DNA of 12,522 nucleotides from Akkermansiaceae bacterium. Its GTDB lineage: Bacteria > Verrucomicrobiota > Verrucomicrobiia > Verrucomicrobiales > Akkermansiaceae. Position 1 is the stretch's first letter. Each line of letters starts with the position of its first letter. The stretch spans positions 1 through 12,522 of the forward strand of contig JALZVA010000001.1 in NCBI GenBank assembly GCA_023301335.1, given 5' to 3'. Both the position numbers and the translations under genes were made by a program. A model generated the notes under the pieces. It saw nothing but the letters and a program-made list of their open reading frames with translations, was not told where the DNA came from and did no database searches. Positions 1 to 6,994 of the stretch are shown here, piece after piece.

Positions 1-2
1 TA

Positions 3-266
3 TTCGCAGGTAGTCTTGGCGATGTGAAAATAAAATTAGAGTCGGGTAAATCTACTATTGTTAAGGCACCTAGAAAAGATACGGGTGATTATACGACTAT
101 TTTAGGATATGAGAACAAAGAGGGTGAAATTATCAAATTCTTTAGTGGTGTTTGGCGCCATTACCCAGAGCACCGGCAACTCATTTTTATCGTTCCTCCT
201 AATAAGGGAAGGCACCCTGTAGCGAAAACGTTTAGAGATTTTGAGTCTCAAAAAGAAGAAGAATAA
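3..266 (+). CDS. 3' end of an unrecognised protein (5' truncated by the window edge)
   Basis: The reading frame is open from base 3 to a TAA stop at 264-266, so the gene probably begins before the window. A GTG at 24-26 could start an 80-residue protein, but no ribosome binding site precedes it and the residues before it (FAGSLGD) read like ordinary coding sequence. The visible part is polar and lysine-rich, contains an aromatic patch (FFSGVWRHYPEH) and ends in an acidic KEEE tail. It has no membrane segment and no motif I recognise. It converges on ruvC across about 120 bases. I cannot assign a function. Confidence 0.5.
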   Translation, partial: FAGSLGDVKIKLESGKSTIVKAPRKDTGDYTTILGYENKEGEIIKFFSGVWRHYPEHRQLIFIVPPNKGRHPVAKTFRDFESQKEEE

Positions 267-387
267 GTCAACAACCTGCGAGCGGGGACAGAACGGTTCA
301 AGAACAAAGTAACTTGATACTTGGGGTATTGCTCAGTTCTTTCTCAACATCCTATAGCGTCTTGGAGCGTAATAAGAGACCTTTTAC

Positions 388-891
388 CTAAATCTTCTTT
401 TTATCAAGCACACTTGCGCGCAAGGGGTCGGTAGTTGCTAAATGAGCAAGTCCTATAGCGATGGCATCTGCTGCATCAAAAGCAGGTGTTTCCCTGAGTC
501 CAAGTAACACTCTAACCATATAGGCGACCTGAGATTTATCAGCTCGCCCTTTTCCAACGACAGCATTTTTCACTTTGGTGGGGGAGTATTCATAGATTGA
601 GAGGCCTGCATCTGCACCTGCAATGAGTGCTGCCGCACGAGCGGCTCCCATGGAGATAGCTGTTTTGTGAGACTGAACATAAATGATCGATTCTACGGCC
701 ATTTCGTCAGGCTCCCATTTTTCAATCAAGTTGGCTATCCCTCGGCTAACTGCAGCTAATGCCTGCGATTGCGGGATTTTTGCGGGAATTCTAATCACAC
801 CATAGTCGAGAGCTTCTTGCTTCTGGGCATCGCCCTCCACAATGGCAAAGCCTGTATTTCGGATTGCAGGGTCAATAGCTAAAATTCGCAC
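388..891 (-). CDS. ruvC: Holliday junction resolvase RuvC
   Basis: RuvC is a homodimeric, Mg2+-dependent endonuclease that cuts four-way DNA junctions after RuvAB branch migration in recombination repair. The 167-residue product has the RNase H-like fold signature. Asp7 lies in the opening strand (AIDPAIRNTG), Glu67 in AVES, and Asp139 and Asp142 in AFDAADA. These match the four acidic catalytic residues of E. coli RuvC (D7, E66, D138, D141) in order and spacing. The segment VVGKGRADKSQVAYMV is also typical of the family. The start is a GTG at 889-891, chosen because it places the first strand exactly as in other RuvC proteins; there is no clear Shine-Dalgarno site. No ruvA or ruvB is next to it, so the gene stands alone here. 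Confidence 0.95.
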   Translation of the reverse strand: MRILAIDPAIRNTGFAIVEGDAQKQEALDYGVIRIPAKIPQSQALAAVSRGIANLIEKWEPDEMAVESIIYVQSHKTAISMGAARAAALIAGADAGLSIYEYSPTKVKNAVVGKGRADKSQVAYMVRVLLGLRETPAFDAADAIAIGLAHLATTDPLRASVLDKKKI

Positions 892-1047
892 AGCAAAGAA
901 GTAGCAGGAGCTTTTAGGGCAGGCTAATCTTTTTTTAAAAAAGGAAGGGGATAAAAGGGGATGAGATTGAAAACTACGAGAGAACCGCGTGAGAATCGTT
1001 CATCTTTTGCTCTTTCTATAAACCTGTTTCCTTCCGAGGTGGATGGC

Positions 1048-2009
1048 ATGAATAGATATGTATTTGCTCTACTAGCTTTCTCAAGTGCCATTTCTCAGCT
1101 CTGAGCAGAGGAAAAGAAACAACCTAATATCCTTATTCTCTATGAAGACGATCTAGGTTTTGGAGATTTAGGGTGTTATAACCCTAAAAGTAAAATCTCC
1201 ACACCGCATCTCGATAAACTCGCAGATGAAGGTATCAAGTTTACCGATAGGCATTCCCATCGCCGCGCGCACCGATCATACCAAACTATGAGTTCGAGGG
1301 GAAATCTCAGGCAGGCCCATACGGAGACCTAGTCGCAGAGACAGATGATGCCTGTGGTAAAATACTTGCCGCGCTGGAGCAAAGTGAGCATGAAGAAAAA
1401 CACCATCGTTGTTTTCTCTACTGATAATGGCCCTGAGCATTACGCTTACACTTGTGATGAAGTATATGATCATTGGTCACCACACCCGCTCTGTGGGGCT
1501 AAAGCATGGTATCTATGAAGGTGGCCGCCGTATGCCATTTATCATCAAATACGCTGGCGTTACTAAAGCTGGCACCACATCTGATGCCCTTGTGTCTCAG
1601 ATTGACATTATGACCACCATTGCAGCTGCGCTAGATCATCCATTACCTGAGAAAAATTCAGTAGAAGACTTGTATGATTTGATGCCTCTTATTCGTGGTG
1701 AGAACCTCACACGTGCATAACACCGTCCCTGAAAAAATTGCTATTCGTGATGCTGATTGATTACATCTTAAGGCGCCCAATGGTTATCAATCTAAAGTCG
1801 GTGAAAACTGGAGCACTAAGCACGGATACGAGCCAGATGATAAACTCAAGGTATAACTCTACAACCTCAAGAAAGACATTGGACAGCGTGAAAATCTAGC
1901 CGCTCACCACCCAGAAAAAATCAAAGAACCCACTACACTCCTCAAAAAATCAAAGATCAAGGCCACTCGGCACCACGATTGGAGAAATAAACTCACTTCA
2001 AGTTTATGA
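1048..2009 (+). pseudogene. Degenerate formylglycine-type sulfatase (arylsulfatase family)
   Basis: Pieces of a type I sulfatase appear in order but in different frames. An ATG at 1048 opens a signal-peptide-like stretch that is broken by TGA at 1102-1104. The same frame continues with the metal-binding N-terminus (QPNILILYEDDLGFGDLGCY ending near FTDRHSH). Around 1262-1272 the sequence jumps to a mid-protein segment (PIIPNYEFEGKSQAG) in another frame, so roughly 200 residues are missing, including the C-x-P-S-R site converted to formylglycine. Further frame changes fall near 1400, 1490 and 1715: the DNGPE block sits at about 1390-1440 and GLKHGIYEGGRRMPF at about 1498-1545. The C-terminal block (LYNLKKDIGQRENLAA) carries stops at 1758-1760 and 1854-1856 and ends at 2007-2009. 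The remnant is 962 bases; family members usually need about 1.4 kb. It cannot encode an active enzyme. Confidence 0.88.
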
Positions 2010-2161
2010 GTCATCCTACGATGAAAAAAGGGGACGATAGCGAAGTGCATCTCTAATTCTCTAAAAAAACAAAAGAGAAGTATTGCCAAATAGCCTTGTT
2101 CCCTCTATTCACCGCCATCGGCCATGCTGTAAATAGCGGCCTTAACTAACTATAGACCATC

Positions 2162-4249
2162 ATGGCTACAGATCTATCACTATACAGAAACATCGGTATC
2201 TTCGCACACGTGGACGCGGGTAAGACCACCACTACTGAGCGTATTCTCTCTCTTACAGGTAAAATTCACAAGATTGGTGAGGTTCACGATGGTGAATCTA
2301 CAACTGACTTTATGGAGCAGGAAGCTGAACGTGGAATCACGATTCAGTCTGCTGCAACGACTTGTTTTTGGAATGATCACCGTTTTAACATCATTGATAC
2401 TCCTGGACACGTTGACTTCACCGTTGAAGTTTACCGTTCACTTAAGGTGCTCGATGGTGGTGTAGGTGTATTCTGTGCTTCTGGTGGTGTTGAGCCTCAG
2501 TCAGAAACAAACTGGCGTTACGCTAACGAATCAGAAGTTTCTCGTGTGATTTATGTGAACAAGCTCGACCGTATCGGTGGTGATTTCTACCGCGTGGTTG
2601 ATCAGGTGAAGAACGTTCTCGGAGCAGTTCCTCTTGTCATGGTTCTTCCTATCGGTATCGAAGGAGATTTCATTGGTCTCTGTGACCTTCTCACGCGTAA
2701 GGCGTGGGTCTGGGATGATTCAGGCGAGCCTGAAAACTATGAGATCCAGGACATTCCTGCTGACATGGTTGATAAGGTTGAAGAATACCGTGAAAAGCTC
2801 ATTGAAACGGCTCTTGAGCAGGATGATGACCTCATGGAGGTTTACCTTGAAACTATGGAAGAGCCCGCAATGGATGACATTAAGAAATGTATCCGTAAAG
2901 GAACTATCTCAATGGACTTTTTCCCAACTTACTGTGGATCATCATTCAAAAACAAAGGTGTTCAGCTCGTTCTTAACGCAGTTGTTGACTACCTTCCAAG
3001 CCCAACAGAAGTTGACCCTCAGCCAGAGGTGAACGCTGAAGGTGAGGAGACAGGGAAGTTTGCTATCGTTTCTACAGAGAAGCCTCTTCGTGCTCTTGCA
3101 TTCAAGATCATGGATGACAAGTTCGGCGCTCTTACATTCACACGTATTTATTCAGGTGTCCTTAACAAAGGTGATACAGTTCTTAATACCTTCACTGGTA
3201 AAAACGAGCGTATCGGTCGTATCGTTGAGATGCACGCTGACGAAAGAACAGAGCTCGATTCCGCCCAAGCTGGTGACATCGTAGCACTCGTTGGGATGAA
3301 AAATACACAGACTGGTCACACACTCTGTGATCCTAAGTTTCCTGCCACACTTGAACCAATGGTGTTCCCTGATCCAGTTATCTCGATTGCCGTTGCTCCT
3401 AAGGACAAGGTGAACGCTGAAAAACTTGGTGTAGCGATCGGTAAAATGGTTGCTGAAGATCCTTCTTTCTACGTTGAAACAGACGAAGACTCAGGGGAAA
3501 CAATTCTCCGCGGAATGGGTGAACTTCACCTCGACATCAAAGTGGACATACTTAAGAGAACACATGGTGTAGAAGTAGAAGTAGGTAAGCCACAGGTTGC
3601 CTACCGTGAATCTATCACTAAGGTACTTAAGGACTCTTACACGCATAAGAAGCAGTCAGGTGGTTCTGGTCAATATGGTAAGATCGACTACACGATTGAG
3701 CCAGGTGAGCCAGGTTCAGGGTTCGAATTTGAATCTAAGGTTGTTGGTGGTAACGTTCCTAAGGAATATTTCCCTGCGATTGAAAAAGGTTTCCGTAAGT
3801 CCATGGATAATGGTGTTCTTGCTGGATACCCACTCGTTGACATGAAGGTAACACTTACTGACGGTGGATCACACGCAGTTGACTCCTCAGCTGTAGCATT
3901 TGAGATCGCAGCTAAGTCAGGTTTCCGTCAGTCAGTTCCTAAGGCTGGTGCACAGATTCTTGAGCCAATCATGAAACTCGACGTATTCACTCCTGAAGAT
4001 CACGTTGGTGATGTGATCGGTGACCTTAATCGTCGTCGTGGAATGATCCAGTCACAAGAGAGCACACCTACAGGCGTGCGCATTAAGGCTGAAGCTTCAC
4101 TTTCAGAAATGTTCGGTTACATCGGTGACCTTAGAACAATGACATCAGGTCGTGGTCAGTTCTCTATGGAGTTCTCACACTACGCTGCATGTCCTAAGAA
4201 TGTTGCTGAACTAGTTATCGCAGAAGCTAAAGAGCGTAACGCTAGGTAA
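2162..4249 (+). CDS. fusA2: Translation elongation factor G, EF-G 2-type paralog
   Basis: EF-G is the GTPase that drives ribosomal translocation and, with ribosome recycling factor, can split ribosomes. The 695-residue product is full length. The GTPase domain carries the P-loop AHVDAGKT (15-22), ERGITI (56-61), DTPGH (79-83) and NKLD (133-136). The domain III-V hallmarks GMGELHLDIKVDIL, QSGGSGQYGK and SGRGQFSMEFSHY follow. The wording of many blocks (GVFCASGGVEPQSETNWRYA, LVMVLPIGIEGDF, WDDSGEPENYE) resembles the second EF-G of marine gammaproteobacteria more than the str-operon EF-G, and no rpsL, rpsG or tuf gene is adjacent. I therefore call it a paralog, by recall rather than by a tree. 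Codon use is strongly biased (CGT, GGT, GTT, CTT), as in highly expressed genes. No Shine-Dalgarno site precedes the ATG. A strong terminator follows. Confidence 0.93.
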   Translation: MATDLSLYRNIGIFAHVDAGKTTTTERILSLTGKIHKIGEVHDGESTTDFMEQEAERGITIQSAATTCFWNDHRFNIIDTPGHVDFTVEVYRSLKVLDGGVGVFCASGGVEPQSETNWRYANESEVSRVIYVNKLDRIGGDFYRVVDQVKNVLGAVPLVMVLPIGIEGDFIGLCDLLTRKAWVWDDSGEPENYEIQDIPADMVDKVEEYREKLIETALEQDDDLMEVYLETMEEPAMDDIKKCIRKGTISMDFFPTYCGSSFKNKGVQLVLNAVVDYLPSPTEVDPQPEVNAEGEETGKFAIVSTEKPLRALAFKIMDDKFGALTFTRIYSGVLNKGDTVLNTFTGKNERIGRIVEMHADERTELDSAQAGDIVALVGMKNTQTGHTLCDPKFPATLEPMVFPDPVISIAVAPKDKVNAEKLGVAIGKMVAEDPSFYVETDEDSGETILRGMGELHLDIKVDILKRTHGVEVEVGKPQVAYRESITKVLKDSYTHKKQSGGSGQYGKIDYTIEPGEPGSGFEFESKVVGGNVPKEYFPAIEKGFRKSMDNGVLAGYPLVDMKVTLTDGGSHAVDSSAVAFEIAAKSGFRQSVPKAGAQILEPIMKLDVFTPEDHVGDVIGDLNRRRGMIQSQESTPTGVRIKAEASLSEMFGYIGDLRTMTSGRGQFSMEFSHYAACPKNVAELVIAEAKERNAR

Positions 4250-4273
4250 CGTTCATTAAGAATTATTAAATTT

Positions 4274-4313
4274 AAAAGCTACAAGGTTCTACCTTGTAGC
4301 TTTTTTTATTTTT
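4274..4313 (+). terminator. Intrinsic terminator after the EF-G gene
   Basis: A perfect 14-base inverted repeat (AAAAGCTACAAGGT at 4274-4287 and its complement at 4291-4304) encloses a 3-base TCT loop and runs into a T-rich tract to about 4313. It lies 25 bases after the EF-G stop codon and separates that gene from the arsenic genes. The A-rich left flank could make it work weakly in the other direction too. Confidence 0.93.
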
Positions 4314-4325
4314 TAAGGAAATAAA

Positions 4326-4357
4326 TTCGACTCCCGCTCCTCTAGTATATAGATAAT
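4326..4357 (+). promoter_or_regulatory. Possible promoter of the arsenic gene operon
   Basis: Between the terminator and the ArsM start, a weak -35-like TTCGAC (4326-4331) is followed by overlapping -10-like hexamers TATAGA (4348-4353) and GATAAT (4352-4357), with spacings of 16 and 20. Transcription from here would give a leader of about 10 bases or less. No ArsR-type operator or arsR gene is recognisable. The position is supported by the upstream terminator; the exact boxes are uncertain. Confidence 0.35.
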
Positions 4358-4366
4358 AACCATACT

Positions 4367-5524
4367 ATGAGCGATATCCCAACATCTGAGTCGGCCACAA
4401 GAGAACGTTACGCAAGTGCAGCAGCAGAAGCTGAACTAGCCTTATGCTGTCCCGTGGATTACGATCCTAAATATTTAGAAATCATCCCCACTGAAGTTAT
4501 TGAAAAAGACTACGGCTGTGGTGACCCATCAAAGTATGTGGAACCTGGTGACACGGTCTTAGACCTTGGCTCAGGAACTGGTAAAATTTGCTTCATCGCT
4601 TCTCAAGTTGTTGGGAAAGAAGGTAAGGTTATCGGCGTAGATATGACTGATGACATGCTTGAAGTTGCACGTAGAAACGAGCCGATCATTGCAGAAAAAA
4701 CAGGATACTCTAATGTAGAATTCAGAAAAGGCCGGATTCAAGATCTCGCTCTAAATCTCGAACTCCTTGAAAAAGAACTCGCAGAGAAGCCTGTCGATGA
4801 CGCCAACCGCTGGATGGAGCTAGACGAAATCACTAAGGAACTAAGTAAAAATCAGCCATTAGTTGAAACTAACAGCGTTGATGTTGTAGTTTCTAACTGT
4901 GTGCTCAATCTCGTTGAGTCCAATCTTAAGGATCAGATGTTTGAAGAACTTTTCCGAGTCTTAAAAGTAGGTGGCAGAGCTGTTATTTCAGACATTGTGA
5001 GTGATGAAGAAATTCCTCAGCATCTTGCCGATGACCCTTATTTATGGAGTGGCTGTATCAGTGGTTCCTATACAGAGGAAGGATTCTTAAAAGCATTTGA
5101 AGATGCCGGTTTCTATGGCATAGAAATTCTCAAACGTGATGCCGAACCTTGGCAGACTGTAGAGGGTATCGAATTCCGTAGTGTCACTATCCGCGCTTGG
5201 AAAGGGAAAGAAGGAGAGTGCTTAGAGCGTAATCAAGCCGTTATTTACAAGGGTCCATTCAGCCAAGTAAGTGATGATGATGGTCACACAATGAAACGCG
5301 GCCAATCCTACGCAGTCTGTGATAAGACCTATAACCTCTACCAGAAGTCTCCATACAAAGAGCACTTTGAGTTCGTTGAACCACTAAAAGAAATACCACT
5401 AGAAGAGGCCAAGGAATTTGATTGCTCACGTGACACGAGCCGTCATCCGCGTGAAACTAAAGGACTTGATTACACCGTGACCACAGTTGCTTCAGATTGC
5501 TGTGGAACAGATGGGTGCTGTTAA
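4367..5524 (+). CDS. arsM: Arsenite S-adenosylmethionine methyltransferase (ArsM type)
   Basis: ArsM transfers methyl groups from S-adenosylmethionine to trivalent arsenic, giving mono- and dimethylated species; in arsenosugar producers this supplies the substrate of ArsS. The 385-residue product has the class I methyltransferase core at about 60-245, with motif I DLGSGTGK (66-73) and acidic residues after strand 2 (GVDMTDDM). Cysteines sit where ArsM enzymes bind arsenic: C27/C28 (CCPVDY), C51 (YGCGDP), C178 (SNCVLNL) and C230 (SGCISGS). The last three match by context the catalytic cysteines of characterised ArsM proteins. A C-terminal extension (about 283-385) carries further cysteines and ends DCCGTDGCC. 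The ATG at 4367 is the only sensible start and lacks a Shine-Dalgarno site. It is the first gene of a four-gene run and lies 44 bases before arsS. Confidence 0.88.
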   Translation: MSDIPTSESATRERYASAAAEAELALCCPVDYDPKYLEIIPTEVIEKDYGCGDPSKYVEPGDTVLDLGSGTGKICFIASQVVGKEGKVIGVDMTDDMLEVARRNEPIIAEKTGYSNVEFRKGRIQDLALNLELLEKELAEKPVDDANRWMELDEITKELSKNQPLVETNSVDVVVSNCVLNLVESNLKDQMFEELFRVLKVGGRAVISDIVSDEEIPQHLADDPYLWSGCISGSYTEEGFLKAFEDAGFYGIEILKRDAEPWQTVEGIEFRSVTIRAWKGKEGECLERNQAVIYKGPFSQVSDDDGHTMKRGQSYAVCDKTYNLYQKSPYKEHFEFVEPLKEIPLEEAKEFDCSRDTSRHPRETKGLDYTVTTVASDCCGTDGCC

Positions 5525-5556
5525 GCATAATATATTTATAGCACTAGGTAATTAAA

Positions 5557-5562
5557 TATAAT
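5557..5562 (+). promoter_or_regulatory. TATAAT box 6 bases before the arsS start
   Basis: A consensus -10 hexamer TATAAT ends 6 bases before the arsS ATG. If used, transcription would begin at or next to the start codon and give a leaderless mRNA. There is no Shine-Dalgarno site in the gap and no good -35 box at the usual distance. It could equally be chance in an AT-rich spacer. Confidence 0.35.
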
Positions 5563-5568
5563 CACGTT

Positions 5569-6549
5569 ATGGCTAATCTTTTTGATCAAACATTGAAGCA
5601 GTTTAACCAACCGCTCACGAGGAAGGCTCCAGAGATCCTACAAGTGAACGTAGGTAAAATGTGTAATATAACCTGTGTTCACTGCCACGTGAATGCGGGT
5701 CCTGGCCGAAAAGAAATCATGACCCTAGACACAGTCGATAAAATTCTCGACTGGCTGAAAGACGCGTCACAAATTCATACGGTTGACCTTACTGGTGGAG
5801 CGCCTGAGATGAATCCACATTTCAAGCACTTCGTCCGTGAAGCTCGTCGTATGGGTAAAAAAGTGATCAATCGATGCAATCTCGTCATATTGTTAGAGCC
5901 TGGTTATGAAGAATATGGAGATTTTTTCGCTGAACAGAAGATTGAAATAGTAGCTTCTCTTCCTTGTTATTCTCCTAAGAATGTAGAAGAGCAGAGAGGA
6001 GAGGGAGTCTTTGATCGAAGCATAGCGGGTCTCCAAAAACTCAATGCACTAGGTTATGGAATCGACCCTGAGCTCACTCTAAATCTTGTCTATAACCCAA
6101 ATGGAGCATTCCTCCCTGGTGATCAAGATGAGTTAGAAGCAGAATACAAAGTAGAATTAAAGAGAGCATTCGACATTGTCTTTAATTCACTCTTTGCGAT
6201 TACCAATATTCCTATCGCGCGTTACTCTTCTTACCTAAAGAGAAATAAGATGCTGGATGAATACATGCAGCTTCTCATTGATAATTTTAACCCAAAGTCT
6301 ATCAATGGCTTGATGTGTAGAGATACGATCAATGTGGGCTGGGAGGGGGAAGTTTACGATTGTGACTTTAACCAACAACTAAAGCTTCAATTAGCAGATA
6401 AAGGTGAGGAAGCAGATGTTGCAGATCTAAAACTTCATGCATGGGATGTAGACCTTGTAAGGTTTGAAAAACTACCCATTAAGACAGGACCTCACTGCTT
6501 TGGTTGCACTGCAGGAAGTGGAAGTAGCTGTGGAGGGACAGTAGCCTAA
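5569..6549 (+). CDS. arsS: Arsenosugar biosynthesis radical SAM enzyme ArsS
   Basis: ArsS is a radical SAM enzyme that couples the 5'-deoxyadenosyl moiety of S-adenosylmethionine to a methylated arsenical, forming the nucleoside-like precursor of arsenosugars. The 326-residue product has the [4Fe-4S] motif C32-x3-C36-x2-C39 (MCNITCVHCH), a SAM-binding LTGGAPEMNP segment (74-83), and a conserved RYSSYLKRN region. Its Cys-rich C-terminal domain contains C250 (LMCRDTINVGWEG), C265 (YDCDFNQQL), and C310, C313 and C321 in HCFGCTAGSGSSCGG. This matches the family called TIGR04167, some members of which are selenoproteins; the copy here is the all-cysteine form with no in-frame TGA. It lies between the methyltransferase and the arsenate reductase, 16 bases before the latter. 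Confidence 0.93.
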   Translation: MANLFDQTLKQFNQPLTRKAPEILQVNVGKMCNITCVHCHVNAGPGRKEIMTLDTVDKILDWLKDASQIHTVDLTGGAPEMNPHFKHFVREARRMGKKVINRCNLVILLEPGYEEYGDFFAEQKIEIVASLPCYSPKNVEEQRGEGVFDRSIAGLQKLNALGYGIDPELTLNLVYNPNGAFLPGDQDELEAEYKVELKRAFDIVFNSLFAITNIPIARYSSYLKRNKMLDEYMQLLIDNFNPKSINGLMCRDTINVGWEGEVYDCDFNQQLKLQLADKGEEADVADLKLHAWDVDLVRFEKLPIKTGPHCFGCTAGSGSSCGGTVA

Positions 6550-6553
6550 TTAT

Positions 6554-6559
6554 TATAAT
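6554..6559 (+). promoter_or_regulatory. TATAAT box 6 bases before the arsC start
   Basis: A perfect TATAAT ends exactly 6 bases before the arsC ATG, the same geometry as upstream of arsS. No Shine-Dalgarno site is present. It may be an internal promoter giving a leaderless arsC-glycosyltransferase message; no convincing -35 box is seen, so the call is tentative. Confidence 0.35.
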
Positions 6560-6565
6560 AAGATC

Positions 6566-6994
6566 ATGAATAAACCGAAAATTCTCGTACTTTGCACAGG
6601 AAACTCATGCCGTAGCCACATGGCGGAAGGCTATCTGAAGAAAAAGGTAGGAAACCTCTACGATGTTCAAAGCGCAGGTGCAGCTCCATCAGGCTATGTC
6701 CACCCAATCGCTAAGAAAGTCATGTCTGAGATCGGAGTAGATATTTCCGAACACAGTAGTAAGCATCTCGACGAATACCTTGAAGGGGAAGTGGAAACAG
6801 TCATCACCGTATGTGATAACGCAGAAACCTGCTGCCCAACTTTCAAGGGTGAAAAAAATCACCACTGCTGGACCTTTGATGACCCAGCTGATGCAACCGG
6901 TACCGAGGATGAGATTCTCGGTGAATTCCGTAGGATTCGTGATCAGATTTGTGAGAAATTTGATGCGTATTCACTTGAACTCAAAGGCGAGTGA
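6566..6994 (+). CDS. arsC: Arsenate reductase, thioredoxin-coupled (low-molecular-weight phosphatase fold)
   Basis: This cytoplasmic enzyme reduces arsenate to arsenite through three cysteines and is recycled by thioredoxin. The 142-residue product has the phosphatase-like loop C10-TGNSC-R16-S and the second catalytic pair C83 and C90 in VCDNAETCCP. These correspond in spacing to C10, C82 and C89 of the S. aureus pI258 enzyme; C89 is an extra adjacent cysteine. The later WTFDDPADATG block, with its DDP acid, is also typical. A low-molecular-weight protein tyrosine phosphatase is the main alternative, but the paired downstream cysteines favour arsenate reductase. In this operon it would supply arsenite to ArsM. 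It overlaps the next gene by 4 bases (GTGA), so the two are probably translationally coupled. Confidence 0.9.
   Translation: MNKPKILVLCTGNSCRSHMAEGYLKKKVGNLYDVQSAGAAPSGYVHPIAKKVMSEIGVDISEHSSKHLDEYLEGEVETVITVCDNAETCCPTFKGEKNHHCWTFDDPADATGTEDEILGEFRRIRDQICEKFDAYSLELKGE

Noticed and set aside
267..387. Possible bidirectional terminator between the first gene and ruvC
   Set aside because: Only a weak 5-base inverted repeat (AAGTA...TACTT near 316-331) without a T tract was found.
961..1047. Earlier ATG at 961 in frame with the sulfatase remnant start
   Set aside because: Translation from 961 puts about 29 polar residues before the signal-peptide-like stretch; the ATG at 1048 places the signal peptide at the N-terminus as expected.
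1276..1473. Minus-strand open frame of 65 codons across the sulfatase remnant
   Set aside because: It is the complement of recognisable sulfatase coding sequence and has no features of its own.
1102..1760. TGA codons at 1102 and 1758 near sites where tryptophan would be plausible, hinting at TGA reassigned to Trp
   Set aside because: Intact genes use TGG for Trp and TGA as a real stop (arsC ends in TGA at 6992-6994, overlapping the next start). The same pseudogene also has TAA stops and frameshifts, so decay explains them.
2083..2111. TTGCCA as a -35 box for the EF-G gene
   Set aside because: The hexamer at the proper distance (TATTCA) is a poor -10 match, so no promoter is called there.
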